Shown here piece after piece: positions 24,101-32,974 of a DNA stretch of 51,660 nt. This DNA is from a virus: IMG/VR virus record IMGVR_UViG_3300029309_000064, positions 1 to 51,660 of that record; one strand, 5' to 3'. The position numbers were made by a program, and so were the translations under genes. Position 1 is the stretch's first letter. Each line of letters opens with the position of its first letter. The notes below the pieces were generated by a model, which saw nothing but the letters and a program-made list of their open reading frames with translations, ran no database searches and was not told where the DNA came from.

Positions 24101-24103
24101 CGT

Positions 24104-24313
24104 ATGGCCTTGTACATTAAAAGAGTTCTTATCGCCCTCTCAGTATTGGTTAATGTAATACTTGGCGGTATGAACAACCAAACGTTTAGCGCTAGGAATT
24201 GGCAATGGAGAAGGGATCGTAAGCCTAACTTGGTTTGGTTGATTGATCTCACAGTAGGGAAAGGACACTGTTCAGAATGTTGGGTTTACTGGAAGACACG
24301 CAGGAAATGGTAA
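24104..24313 (+). CDS. Small membrane-anchored Cys/Trp protein (69 residues)
   Basis: A GAGGAGT site precedes ATG 24,104. There is an N-terminal span (IKRVLIALSVLVNVILGGM), then NQTFSARNWQWRRDRKPNLV and WLIDLTVGKGHCSECW, ending KTRRKW. This order (membrane anchor, NQTFS-type motif, GxHC..CW) recurs in a widespread family of small phage proteins of unknown role that I remember from prophages and marine phages. It overlaps the integrase start by 7 nt. Confidence 0.55.
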   Translation: MALYIKRVLIALSVLVNVILGGMNNQTFSARNWQWRRDRKPNLVWLIDLTVGKGHCSECWVYWKTRRKW

Positions 24314-25197
24314 AGGCTAAGACAGTACAGCAGTTAGTGTACGCATACTTAAAGTCAGATGCGTTTCGCAAGCTAGGCCAAGCTTCACAAAAAGACTACT
24401 ATGACTGCCTAAGTATAATAGAAGATGGATTAGGACATATCAGTCTCAAGTCAGGCTTGACTGTACCTACCATGCAGAAACACTACAACGCTTGGCTTGT
24501 ACGTGGAGTTCATCGTGCAAACAAGATAGCTGCGATCATGTCTATACTTATTAATTGGGCTACGAAGAATAACTTACGTGTCTTCAACCCTATGCCGTAC
24601 ATAGACAAGACACCTAACCCACCTCGCAAAGTTACATGGGAGCCAAGCCAGGTTAAGCTGTTCTTGGATACAGCGTACAGCCAGTGGAAGTGGCGATCCA
24701 TAGGCTTGATTGTACACATGGCTTACGAGTGGGGGCAACGTGTAGGTGATATGCGTATGCTGTTATGGAACGCTATAGACTTAGACAAAGGACGCTGTGA
24801 CTTTGAGCAAAGCAAACGAGGTGAGGCAGTGCACTTGCCTATCAGTGATGGCTTGATGCACGTACTGAGACAACAACACGAAACGTTTAGCTTTCAAGTC
24901 TTGGTAGCTCCACAGATACAGCCTAGTGATGGAGCGTACAAGCCATACACGAAGGAAGGTCTTCACGTACACGTCAATGCAATACTGGAGGAAGCTGGAC
25001 TGCCAAGCCACCTGACAGCTATGGATATGAGGCGTACAGCTATTACTGAAATGGTTGAAGCTGGTGTAGATATAACACAGATCAAACAAGTTAGTGGTCA
25101 CACCAGTATAAATAGCTTGACTCCGTATATCAAACACACGTATACTGGTGCATCAGAAGCATTAGCCCAGCGCAGTGCGTACAAGGATAAAGAGTGA
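24307..25197 (+). CDS. int: Tyrosine recombinase (phage integrase)
   Basis: A 296-residue protein from ATG 24,307 (an in-frame ATG at 24,277 would overlap the previous gene more). The N-terminal SAM-like DNA-binding part is followed by the catalytic domain: R145 (EWGQRVGDM), K170 (EQSKRGEAV), R242 (MDMRRTA), H265 (SGHTS) and nucleophile Y274 (LTPYIKH). The His of the usual HxxR box is Met239. It should catalyse site-specific integration; a candidate attP with a tRNA-type 3' end lies at 22,736-22,830. An octamer GCCCAGCGC lies near its end (25,165-25,173). Confidence 0.87.
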   Translation: MVKAKTVQQLVYAYLKSDAFRKLGQASQKDYYDCLSIIEDGLGHISLKSGLTVPTMQKHYNAWLVRGVHRANKIAAIMSILINWATKNNLRVFNPMPYIDKTPNPPRKVTWEPSQVKLFLDTAYSQWKWRSIGLIVHMAYEWGQRVGDMRMLLWNAIDLDKGRCDFEQSKRGEAVHLPISDGLMHVLRQQHETFSFQVLVAPQIQPSDGAYKPYTKEGLHVHVNAILEEAGLPSHLTAMDMRRTAITEMVEAGVDITQIKQVSGHTSINSLTPYIKHTYTGASEALAQRSAYKDKE

Positions 25198-25829
25198 TGA
25201 AATCTTGTAAAACATGCGGTAAAGATACTGATGAATTATATAAACATCATATAATCCCTATAGCTAATGGAGGTAAAGACAAAAAAGAAAACATTATAGA
25301 TATATGTGTAGATTGTCATAGCATAGCACATGATGTAAGTTTTAAAAGTTCTAAAGGCCCAATTAAAAATGGAATTAAAAAAACAAAAGATGCACATGCT
25401 TACTTCTGTACTCTTGACGATAATTTTTGGTTAAGTTTTTTTGATGATTTGAATTTTGAAAATAACTATCTATATTGCTTTGTATGGGGAGGTTTTATGT
25501 GTGGTGAAATATCTGGATCAGATTTGATACGTATGTTAGAAGATAATTTTAAAAAAAGAAAGAACATAATAAACATAAGTGATAAAACCATAAGAGACAT
25601 TAAAAGTATATATGAATATCGTAAAGAAGTAGATGCATTTAAAGATAAATTAAAGCAGGAAAAATCTAAAAAAAACTACCCATCAAATAGAGTATCTAAA
25701 GTGGACAATAAAAAAATTAAAGAGTTACTAGATCAGGGTTTAAACAAAGCAGAGGTAGCAAGAACTCTTAACGTAAGTAGGATGACGGTTTATAGAGCAA
25801 TTAATATTAAGGATAACACAGATGGATAA
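25197..25829 (+). CDS. HNH nuclease domain joined to resolvase-type HTH
   Basis: A 210-residue protein from ATG 25,197 (GTG 25,194 is an alternative). Residues 1-48 hold an HNH fold: C4-x2-C7, then HHIIPIANGG, ENIIDICVDCHSIAH with the second Cys pair. The C-terminal 40 residues (KIKELLDQGLNKAEVARTLN then VSRMTVYRAI) are a helix-turn-helix like that of serine resolvases. The middle is Lys/Asn/Ile-rich. Base composition is visibly more AT-rich than the flanking integrase and primase, so this looks like a recent homing-endonuclease insertion. Confidence 0.72.
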   Translation: MKSCKTCGKDTDELYKHHIIPIANGGKDKKENIIDICVDCHSIAHDVSFKSSKGPIKNGIKKTKDAHAYFCTLDDNFWLSFFDDLNFENNYLYCFVWGGFMCGEISGSDLIRMLEDNFKKRKNIINISDKTIRDIKSIYEYRKEVDAFKDKLKQEKSKKNYPSNRVSKVDNKKIKELLDQGLNKAEVARTLNVSRMTVYRAINIKDNTDG

Positions 25830-26637
25830 CTACATAGAAGAGACACTGGACTTAACTGAGGGTGAGTCGATACGCAAGGCTTGTCCTAAGTGTGGTAGCA
25901 AGAATACTTTCACTGCACGTAAGGTTGACGGTAGGATTATCTATAACTGTTATAAATTATCGTGCGATCTCAAAGGCATGGTGTCCACAGCTATGACTGC
26001 AGAAGAGATGGATTCTTACTTTAGGAAGCCCTTAGTAGAAACATACAACAATAACAAAGAGTTAACCACCTTTGTTTATCCAGAGAACGTAGTCGATGGC
26101 AGCGCTGCACAAGATGGACAACTACGTAGATTTATTATGCGTTGGCCTATACTTAACCATGAAAAGTTAATGTATGACGTTAAGGATAAACGTGCAGTCT
26201 TTCCTATCTATGAGGATAATAGATTAGTAGATGCAATAGGACGTGCGTTAGATGGAGCTATACCAAAGTGGTATAGATACAATGGTGTAGGAAGTTGCTA
26301 CAAGAGGTGTATAGGTAAACCTAATGGCGTATATGTTATAGTCGAAGATGTTATCAGTGCTATCACTGTGGCTAAACGTATGCCAGGAACTACTGGCTTT
26401 GCTATACTTGGCACTAGCTTGACACAGGATCATCTAGCTGATATAAGTGACAATGCGTCATGCTGTCTGGTTGCACTTGATCCTGATGCACTAAGTAAGA
26501 GTATGCAGTTTAGTAAAAAGATACAACTTTGGACTGACTTACCTGCTTGGGTGTTGCACGTTGAGGATGATATCAAGTATGAACGTAAGAATGATATGGA
26601 TACTTTAAGGAGTCTGATAGATGGAGCGATTGAATAA
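25822..26637 (+). CDS. DNA primase (zinc ribbon plus TOPRIM)
   Basis: A 271-residue T7 gp4 N-terminal-like primase. The zinc ribbon is C21-x2-C24 ... C43-x4-C48. The RNA-polymerase and TOPRIM part includes FPIYEDNRLVDAIGRALDG, the TOPRIM glutamate in VIVEDVISA (E175) and the ALDPDA acidic pair (D220, D222). No helicase domain is attached; the helicase is a separate gene 3 kb downstream. It should make primers for lagging-strand synthesis. Its start overlaps the HNH gene by 8 nt with an AAGGATAAC site. Confidence 0.82.
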   Translation: MDNYIEETLDLTEGESIRKACPKCGSKNTFTARKVDGRIIYNCYKLSCDLKGMVSTAMTAEEMDSYFRKPLVETYNNNKELTTFVYPENVVDGSAAQDGQLRRFIMRWPILNHEKLMYDVKDKRAVFPIYEDNRLVDAIGRALDGAIPKWYRYNGVGSCYKRCIGKPNGVYVIVEDVISAITVAKRMPGTTGFAILGTSLTQDHLADISDNASCCLVALDPDALSKSMQFSKKIQLWTDLPAWVLHVEDDIKYERKNDMDTLRSLIDGAIE

Positions 26638-26758
26638 ACAGAATCCTATAGCTAAAGATTTGCGGCAACCTAAGTACAAGCAACGAGTTATACCTGATAA
26701 GAAAAAACCTAAACCAGTACGGAAAGAAAAGCATAAAGGAAATAAGGATGAAGTATAA
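26621..26758 (+). CDS. Conserved 45-residue basic phage protein
   Basis: ATG 26,621 has an AAGGAG site and overlaps the primase end by 17 nt. The product MERLNKQNPIAKDLRQPKYK then QRVIPDKKKPKPVRKE matches, from memory, a tiny protein found next to primase and nuclease genes in many phages (the NKQNPxAKxLRxPKYKxRV pattern). Function unknown; it is very basic. Confidence 0.65.
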   Translation: MERLNKQNPIAKDLRQPKYKQRVIPDKKKPKPVRKEKHKGNKDEV

Positions 26759-27251
26759 AAAGTCTTGGCAAGAAGGTAGAGAAGCTGAAAAAATATTTAT
26801 CGAAAGAAGAGGTAATAACTTTATCAGAAGGGCTAGTAAAGAAGAAGACATCCATGAACATTGGGATGTTCTAGATAGTGAACTAGGAAGGATAGATATA
26901 AAAGCAGCAAAACGTAAGTATAGACATGGTAGTGTTGACGGTACAGTTTGGTGGGAACTTAGGACGGTAAAGCGTCCCCCTAAAGGCGAATCAAAAGAAG
27001 GCTGGGGAGTGCCTAACGGTATTGATAGGCTTATTGCTGTTAAGATAGAAGATAATTTTTATCTAGTCAAACCAGAGAAAATAATAGAAGATTTACGTGG
27101 GAGATGCAAAGAATATTATCGTGGTGAGTTTGGATTACATTCAAGGCCAGGAAGAGGAGATTTAATGACTATACTACCACATGAGTACGTTATAGAAAAT
27201 GCAACTTGTATTGTAGGGGCATCATCGGAGGTTAAACCATGTATAAATTAA
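26748..27251 (+). CDS. Putative PD-(D/E)XK-like nuclease
   Basis: A 167-residue protein with SWQEGREAEKIFIERRG at the N-terminus, then a candidate active site: HEHWDVLDSELGRIDIKAAK (D-x-K in DIKAAK, with upstream acidic residues). Later come DRLIAVKIEDNFYLVKPEKI and GRGDLMTILP. The order Glu helix, D, (D/E)xK resembles restriction-like and Holliday-junction-type nucleases. The match is by motif only; a DNA-binding accessory is the alternative. It overlaps both neighbours slightly. Confidence 0.55.
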   Translation: MKYKKSWQEGREAEKIFIERRGNNFIRRASKEEDIHEHWDVLDSELGRIDIKAAKRKYRHGSVDGTVWWELRTVKRPPKGESKEGWGVPNGIDRLIAVKIEDNFYLVKPEKIIEDLRGRCKEYYRGEFGLHSRPGRGDLMTILPHEYVIENATCIVGASSEVKPCIN

Positions 27252-27562
27252 TAGCAGCACTGTTTGTGCTTGCAGGTACAGCACACGCAGGTCAACTACA
27301 AAATAAACCTGTCTTATGTGGTAGTGGTGCAGAAGTTTTTGCTACTATTGAACTAGGAGAACAACAACTAATTTATAAAGCAACGCAAGTCACTACAGTA
27401 AGATCTCTTAACGGCGTTGCTCCCGATCCAGTTCTTTTACCTATGTCCATCTTTATGAATTTAGATAAAAAAACTTATACTGTTTTAGAGTATCATCCTA
27501 GCTACAATATGTACTGCATTATAAGTTTTGGCAATCAAGGAGAGTTTGCCAGTGAAGATTAA
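27239..27562 (+). CDS. Exported small protein with signal peptide
   Basis: A GGAGG site precedes ATG 27,239. Residues 1-17 (MYKLIAALFVLAGTAHA) form a classic Sec signal peptide with an AHA cleavage site. The mature part of about 90 residues is beta-rich with three Cys. A periplasmic protein encoded between nuclease and thyX genes is unexpected; superinfection exclusion or envelope modification are possibilities without direct evidence. Confidence 0.62.
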   Translation: MYKLIAALFVLAGTAHAGQLQNKPVLCGSGAEVFATIELGEQQLIYKATQVTTVRSLNGVAPDPVLLPMSIFMNLDKKTYTVLEYHPSYNMYCIISFGNQGEFASED

Positions 27563-28298
27563 AGCAACATATATAAATCATATGGGCAATGATATTACAG
27601 TAGTAAACGCTGCTCGTGTGTCTTTTGGTAAAAGATCAGGAATGATTTGTGTAGATAATGTACTAGGCAAATGGGAGCTTGAAGAAAAAGATAGTAAATT
27701 AATATATTATCTTGCCAAGCACAAACATATGTCACCGTTTGGTCACTGCTTTGTTACCTTTCATGTAAAGGCTCCTATCTTTGTAGCACGTCAACTAGTC
27801 AAGCATAAATTCTTGCGATGGAATGAGATTAGTAGAAGGTATGTTGACAGTGAGCCTGAGTTTTATGTCCCTGAGTTTCGTGAAGCAGTTGCAGATAAAA
27901 AACAGGGATCAGGAGATACTTTAAACTCTGAAAATTTAAGAATACGTTTTGAAAGAGATATGGTAAGTTTTAAACATAAGTACGGGTATCTATTACACCA
28001 AAAGGTTTGTCCAGAGCAAGCACGTATGGTACTACCACAGTCTACCATGACTGAGTGGTACTGGTCAGGTAGCCTTGATGCCTTTGCTGATATGTGTAAT
28101 TTGCGCTGTGCTTCTGATACACAACACGAAACACGCATAGTTGCTACGCAGATTAGTGCTAAGATGCTTAACCTGTTTCCTGTATCGTGGAATGCTTTGG
28201 TAAAAGTTAGTGAACATCAAGCAGAAAAGATGACTGACTTTACAGTATCTCCAAAAGATATATGGAAAGATGGTGATGGAGGGGAGTTGTTTGTATGA
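27552..28298 (+). CDS. thyX: FAD-dependent thymidylate synthase
   Basis: 248 residues from GTG 27,552, chosen because an AAGGAG lies 8 nt upstream and homologues begin MK(I/V)K; a TTG at 27,528 is less likely. It contains [29 protein letters not shown] and the signature R80 [17 protein letters not shown]. The canonical RHR triad is KHK (84-86), as in some phage ThyX. C-terminal [20 protein letters not shown] and [10 protein letters not shown] fit the family. It converts dUMP to dTMP using methylenetetrahydrofolate and FAD. ATGA overlap with guaC. Confidence 0.92.
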   Translation: MKIKATYINHMGNDITVVNAARVSFGKRSGMICVDNVLGKWELEEKDSKLIYYLAKHKHMSPFGHCFVTFHVKAPIFVARQLVKHKFLRWNEISRRYVDSEPEFYVPEFREAVADKKQGSGDTLNSENLRIRFERDMVSFKHKYGYLLHQKVCPEQARMVLPQSTMTEWYWSGSLDAFADMCNLRCASDTQHETRIVATQISAKMLNLFPVSWNALVKVSEHQAEKMTDFTVSPKDIWKDGDGGELFV

Positions 28299-29320
28299 GA
28301 CTAGAGAATGAAATTAAACTAGACTTTAAAGACGTTCTAATAAGACCAAAGCGAAGCACCCTTGGTAGTCGCAAGCAAGTTGAATTAACTAGAGATTTTA
28401 AGTTTAAAAATTCTCTTGGGGGGTATCAAGGTATACCCATAATGGCTGCTAACATGGATGGCGTTGGTACTTTTGAAATGGCAAGAGCTTTAAAAGAACT
28501 TGGTCTGTTTACTTGTTTAGTTAAGACATACACACCTGAAGAGATCATTGACTTTTTTAAAAGTGATCAACGATTATATCAAAGCGTAGCTGTAAGCATC
28601 GGTATCACTGATGCTGATCTGGTAAAGTGGCACGAGGTTTATTCTCAAGAGCACAGTGTAAAATATGTTTGTATTGATGTTGCTAACGGTTACAGTGAAA
28701 ACTTTGTAGGTTTTGTAAAAGAGTTTAGAGATAGATACCCTGAGATAGTTATCATAGCAGGTAATGTAGTCACTGGTGAAATGACAGAAGAATTAATACT
28801 AAGTGGTGCTGACATAGTTAAAGTTGGTATTGGTCCTGGTTCAGTTTGTACAACAAGAATACAAACAGGTGTTGGCTACCCACAACTGTCAGCTATAATA
28901 GAGTGTGCTGATGCTGCTCATGGTCTTGGTGGTTTAGTTATTGCTGACGGTGGTTGTACCTGTGCTGGTGATGTTGCAAAGGCTTTTGGTGCAGGTGCAG
29001 ACTATGTAATGCTTGGTGGTATGTTTGCTGGTCACGATGAAGGTGGCTCTGAAATAATAGATGGCAAGGTTCAGTTCTACGGCATGAGTTCTAAAGCTGC
29101 TAATGACAAACACTTTGGTGGGCTAAAAGAATACAGAGCATCTGAAGGTAGGGATGTTCAGATACCACACAAAGGAAAAATATCGGGTACGGTTCAAGAA
29201 ATACTTGGTGGTCTTCGATCTTCTTGTACTTATGTAGGTGCAAAAAGTTTAAAGAATTTAAGTAAGTGTACAACTTTTATTAGATGTACCCAGACACACA
29301 ACTCTGTTTTTGTAAAGTAA
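28295..29320 (+). CDS. guaC: GMP reductase
   Basis: 341 residues, close to the bacterial enzyme (about 347). It begins [18 protein letters not shown]. It has [30 protein letters not shown] and the catalytic loop [11 protein letters not shown] with Cys185, followed by TGVGYPQL and the phosphate-binding [30 protein letters not shown] region. No CBS domains, as expected for GMP reductase rather than IMP dehydrogenase. NADPH-dependent conversion of GMP to IMP would redirect host guanine nucleotides to adenine in an AT-rich phage. It is coupled to thyX by ATGA. Confidence 0.88.
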   Translation: MRLENEIKLDFKDVLIRPKRSTLGSRKQVELTRDFKFKNSLGGYQGIPIMAANMDGVGTFEMARALKELGLFTCLVKTYTPEEIIDFFKSDQRLYQSVAVSIGITDADLVKWHEVYSQEHSVKYVCIDVANGYSENFVGFVKEFRDRYPEIVIIAGNVVTGEMTEELILSGADIVKVGIGPGSVCTTRIQTGVGYPQLSAIIECADAAHGLGGLVIADGGCTCAGDVAKAFGAGADYVMLGGMFAGHDEGGSEIIDGKVQFYGMSSKAANDKHFGGLKEYRASEGRDVQIPHKGKISGTVQEILGGLRSSCTYVGAKSLKNLSKCTTFIRCTQTHNSVFVK

Positions 29321-29334
29321 AAGGATGCTAGTCA

Positions 29335-29529
29335 GTGTTACCTAGAGAAGCTGCACAGATAGAAGCAGAAAAAACATATGCTGAGTTTATAAGATGGACA
29401 AAGATTGCATGTAAGTGGATTGCAATAACGCTATTTGTGGTTGTGGTTGGTTGTAATAACGGTGTTGAAACAGATAAGGATGCAACAGGAAGTAAATACA
29501 ATGGTGAAGTATATGACCCAAGAATATAG
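29335..29529 (+). CDS. Small membrane or lipoprotein-like protein (64 residues)
   Basis: GTG 29,335 follows AAAGGATG. An amphipathic charged N-terminus (REAAQIEAEKTYAEFIRWTK) precedes a membrane segment (WIAITLFVVVVGC), then a hydrophilic end (NNGVETDKDATGSKYN). The Cys after the segment resembles a lipobox, but the long N-terminus argues for a simple anchored protein. It overlaps the next gene by 29 nt. Confidence 0.5.
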   Translation: MLPREAAQIEAEKTYAEFIRWTKIACKWIAITLFVVVVGCNNGVETDKDATGSKYNGEVYDPRI

Positions 29530-29674
29530 AAAAGATATACGTCCCATGACAGAAGAGGAAAGACAAAGAGCAAAGGAAAAAGAAGCTTACAACACAGTTG
29601 GATTTAACTTATGTGTTAGCTGTGGCTGTCCTACACCTAACACTTGGTGTGAGTTTTGTTTGATGGAGGAATGA
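29501..29674 (+). CDS. 57-residue zinc-finger-like protein
   Basis: ATG 29,501 has a CAGGAAG site. A charged helix (MTEEERQRAKEKEAYNTVGF) is followed by CVSCGC and WCEFC, a four-Cys arrangement likely to bind zinc. It ends LMEE with the stop overlapping the helicase start. A replisome or regulatory accessory is possible by location. Confidence 0.55.
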   Translation: MVKYMTQEYRKDIRPMTEEERQRAKEKEAYNTVGFNLCVSCGCPTPNTWCEFCLMEE

Positions 29675-30894
29675 TGGAGTTAGCATTAATAAGAACCCTT
29701 ATGGACAAGGAGTTCTACGACAATAACAAAGGTATCAGGACGCCTGATAATCTATTTAGTAAAGATGTGCGTGGCATTAAGAGAACCTTAGACTACGCTA
29801 TGGAAACATATGAGAGGAGTATAACACCTGCAGAACTAGAAGGATTATTCTTTACACACAACGTCTTAACTACAGCGAATAAAGATTCGTACAGAGAGTT
29901 GTTCAAGAAGATAAACACAGCAGAACCTATGGCATCTGACATTGCACAGGAAGTTATGGGTAACTTATTTCAGAAGTTAGTAGGAGAGGAGATAGCAAAC
30001 TTAGGTATTAAGTATGTCAACGGTGTAGAGAATACACTGGAGCCTGTGCGTAAGATAATAGAAGACTATCAGGATGACTTCATGCCTAACCTCAAGATTG
30101 ATTGGGGTGACATATCTATAGATAGTCTACTAGAAAAGGCTGACATCCAAGCTAAGTGGAAATTTAACATACCATCACTTAAAAGACGCATAGAAGGTGT
30201 GTCAGGTGGGCATTTAGTTTTGGTAGGCGCAAGGCCAAATACAGGCAAGACATCATTCCATGCTTCTATTATAGCGTCTGATGGTGGGTTTGCTAGGCAG
30301 GGTGCGAAGTGTATAGTTTTATGTAATGAAGAATCCTATGATCGTGTAGGTGCTAGGTATCTAAGTGCTGCATCCAACCTATCTATGGAGGAGGTCAAAG
30401 GTAACTACGCTCTAGCGGCAACAAGGTACAAACCAGTGCACGATAACATCAAGATTAAGGATAGTACAGGTAAAGATATGCGCTGGGTTGAAGCTGTAGT
30501 AAAAGCATACCAGCCTGACATCTTAGTGCTAGACATGGGTGATAAGTTTGCTAGTAAAGGTAACGCTGACTCACATGTGTACTTAAAGGACGCAGCTATA
30601 CACGCACGTAACATAGCCAAGCAGTACGACTGTGCTATTATATGGATGTCACAACTGTCTGCTGATGCTGAAGGTAAAGTATACGTAGATCAATCTATGA
30701 TGGAGGGTAGTAAGACAGGTAAGGCAGCAGAGAGTGACTTGATGATCTTGATATCTAAGAACCCACAAGTAGAGGGCCAAGATGAACAAGATCCACAAAG
30801 ACACTTAAACATAGCTAAGAATAAACTACGTGGTGGATGGCATGGTGTTGTACACTGTGAGTTGGATGGTAGTAGATCAAGGTATACAGCATGA
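29671..30894 (+). CDS. Replicative DNA helicase (DnaB/T7 gp4 helicase-like)
   Basis: 407 residues from ATG 29,671 (ATG 29,674 possible). An N-terminal helical domain is followed by a RecA-like ATPase. Walker A is GARPNTGKTS (186-195). Next is the CIVLCNEESYDRVGARYLSA region, Walker B is DILVLDMGDKF, and the DNA-binding and arginine-finger part contains CAIIWMSQLSADAEGKVYVD and GSKTGKAAESDLMI. It acts as a hexameric fork helicase with the separate primase. ATGA overlaps with the polymerase gene imply coupled translation. Confidence 0.87.
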   Translation: MMELALIRTLMDKEFYDNNKGIRTPDNLFSKDVRGIKRTLDYAMETYERSITPAELEGLFFTHNVLTTANKDSYRELFKKINTAEPMASDIAQEVMGNLFQKLVGEEIANLGIKYVNGVENTLEPVRKIIEDYQDDFMPNLKIDWGDISIDSLLEKADIQAKWKFNIPSLKRRIEGVSGGHLVLVGARPNTGKTSFHASIIASDGGFARQGAKCIVLCNEESYDRVGARYLSAASNLSMEEVKGNYALAATRYKPVHDNIKIKDSTGKDMRWVEAVVKAYQPDILVLDMGDKFASKGNADSHVYLKDAAIHARNIAKQYDCAIIWMSQLSADAEGKVYVDQSMMEGSKTGKAAESDLMILISKNPQVEGQDEQDPQRHLNIAKNKLRGGWHGVVHCELDGSRSRYTA

Positions 30895-32933
30895 GAAGAG
30901 TTCTTGATGTAGAAAACTCTATCACTTTACGTGATGGTAAGATACACAACGATCCATTTGAACCTAGTAACACACTTACACAGGTGGGTGTGCTTTGCTT
31001 AGATACACAACAGCAGTCTCTGCTTTGCTTTGACCATCAAGAAAAAAATAACTCAGAAGACAACAAGTGTAAACTACAGAGGTGGCTTGACTCTACCACG
31101 CTACTAATAGGACACAACTTGCAGTATGACTTGTCATGGTTGTGGGCTAGTGGATTTACTTATGATGGCGACATATATGATACCATGCTGGCTGAGTATC
31201 TGCTTTTGCGTGGACAAAAAGAACCTTTGAGTTTAGAGCAATGCGCCCAGCGCAGACAGTTAGAGTATCAGAAGGATGATACACTAAAGTCTTATTACAA
31301 AAAAGGATATAACACAAATGAAATACCCTTGGATGAACTTAGCTATTATTTGTCTTGCGATCTTCTTAGTACTGGTGAGTTGTACAAATCCATTGAAAAA
31401 GACTATCAAGACCCTGCCTCAACTTCCCTATATAACGTCAGAGACATTACCTTCCGCACCTGCAAGTCCCTTGCCAGAATGTACATGCGAGGGTTCAGGG
31501 TGGATACTACCGCCCTCAAACATGTCCGTGATGAGTTCCAACGAGAGCGAAACGAAATCGAAGATAGATTGCAGGAGCAAGTGCGAACACTCATGGGAGG
31601 AACACCCATAAACTTAAACTCACCAGAACAACTATCTCAAGTTTTCTTTAGTAGAAGAATACACAACAAGAAAGAGTGGGCTGACTTGTTTGAGTTTGCA
31701 GGTACACTTAAAAACTTCCAAGATATAGTAGAGAAGAACAGTGATCTTATCTTGAAGACATACGCTGTGACATGCCCTACCTGTAAAGGTAAGGGAAAAA
31801 CATATAAAGTAAGGAAGGATGGCACAAAGTATGCCAAACCTAATAAATGTAAGGACTGTGATGCAAGAGGCTATCAGCTACGTGAGTTACGAGAGGTTGC
31901 AGGTCTACAGTTTAGAGCGCCTAACAAGTCTTGGATTAGTGCTAACGGTTTTAGCACAGGTAAAGATAAACTAGATGTCCTTATAGCTAATGCAAAAACA
32001 AAAGGTATGAAAGATGCAGAACGATTTATTACGGATGTTAAAAGGCTTTCTGCTATTAGCAGTTATCTCAGTAGCTTTGTGGATGGTATTTCCACCTACA
32101 CTAAAAAAGATGGACTCCTCCACGTTGGACTTACCCAGCATATCACCAGCACAGGTAGATTTTCTGGAAGAAACCCTAACATGCAGAACATGCCAAGAGG
32201 AGGAACCTTCCCTGTAAAGCGTGTGTTTATTTCGCGCTGGGCTGATGGTCACATATTGGAGGCTGACTTTGCCCAGCTTGAGTTTCGCACAGCAGCGTTT
32301 CTTGCACAGGATGACACAGCTATGCAAGAGATAGACACAGGGTTTGATGTACACAGCTACACAGCAAAGGTTATTTCTGATGCAGGGCAACCTACTACTA
32401 GACAGGAAGCCAAAGCTCACACATTTGCACCTCTCTTTGGAGCTACCTCGTATGGCAGAAGTAAAGCAGAGGGTGCGTACTACGAGCACTTTGTAGAGAA
32501 GTACAAAGGTATAGCTAGGTGGCACAAGGAATTAGGTAATGAGGCACTACGCTTTCAAAAGATAACTAACGTAAGTGGTAGGCAATATGCTTTCCCTGAC
32601 GTTACACGTAGAGCGAATGGTAGTGTGTCACACTTTACTAGGATTAAGAACTACCCTGTGCAAGGTTTTGCTACAGGTGATGTAGTACCGCTTGTCTTGA
32701 TAGAATTAGATGCTAGGTTAGAAAAACTACACTCAGGTATAGTTAACAGTGTGCATGATTCTGTAGTTGTAGACGTACACCCAAGCGAAAAAGAATACGT
32801 GGTTGAAATGATAGACACATTGAATGAAGATCTTAATAGTATAGTGGAGGAAGCGTATGGCATAAAAATAAACGTGCCTTTATTACTAGAAGCTAAAATA
32901 GGAAAGAATTGGCTTGACATTAAGGACGTTTAG
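30891..32933 (+). CDS. Family A DNA polymerase with DnaJ-type zinc insertion
   Basis: 680 residues. 3'-5' exonuclease: D6/E8 (LDVEN), N76-x3-D80, Y153-x3-D157. Between exonuclease and polymerase domains lies a zinc module: CPTCKGKG (C295, C298) and CKDCDARG (C320, C323), like half of the DnaJ central domain. Polymerase: motif A EADFAQLEFR (D459); motif B R504-x3-K508-x3-F512 with Phe at the position equivalent to E. coli 762; motif C VHDS (H622, D623). It is the replicative enzyme. From memory this insertion marks HMO-2011-type phages. Two octamers (31,245 and 32,234) lie inside. Confidence 0.93.
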   Translation: MRRVLDVENSITLRDGKIHNDPFEPSNTLTQVGVLCLDTQQQSLLCFDHQEKNNSEDNKCKLQRWLDSTTLLIGHNLQYDLSWLWASGFTYDGDIYDTMLAEYLLLRGQKEPLSLEQCAQRRQLEYQKDDTLKSYYKKGYNTNEIPLDELSYYLSCDLLSTGELYKSIEKDYQDPASTSLYNVRDITFRTCKSLARMYMRGFRVDTTALKHVRDEFQRERNEIEDRLQEQVRTLMGGTPINLNSPEQLSQVFFSRRIHNKKEWADLFEFAGTLKNFQDIVEKNSDLILKTYAVTCPTCKGKGKTYKVRKDGTKYAKPNKCKDCDARGYQLRELREVAGLQFRAPNKSWISANGFSTGKDKLDVLIANAKTKGMKDAERFITDVKRLSAISSYLSSFVDGISTYTKKDGLLHVGLTQHITSTGRFSGRNPNMQNMPRGGTFPVKRVFISRWADGHILEADFAQLEFRTAAFLAQDDTAMQEIDTGFDVHSYTAKVISDAGQPTTRQEAKAHTFAPLFGATSYGRSKAEGAYYEHFVEKYKGIARWHKELGNEALRFQKITNVSGRQYAFPDVTRRANGSVSHFTRIKNYPVQGFATGDVVPLVLIELDARLEKLHSGIVNSVHDSVVVDVHPSEKEYVVEMIDTLNEDLNSIVEEAYGIKINVPLLLEAKIGKNWLDIKDV

Positions 32934-32974
32934 TGGTATAACTAAGACTCTTTTAATATTGAAAGGAAAACAAT

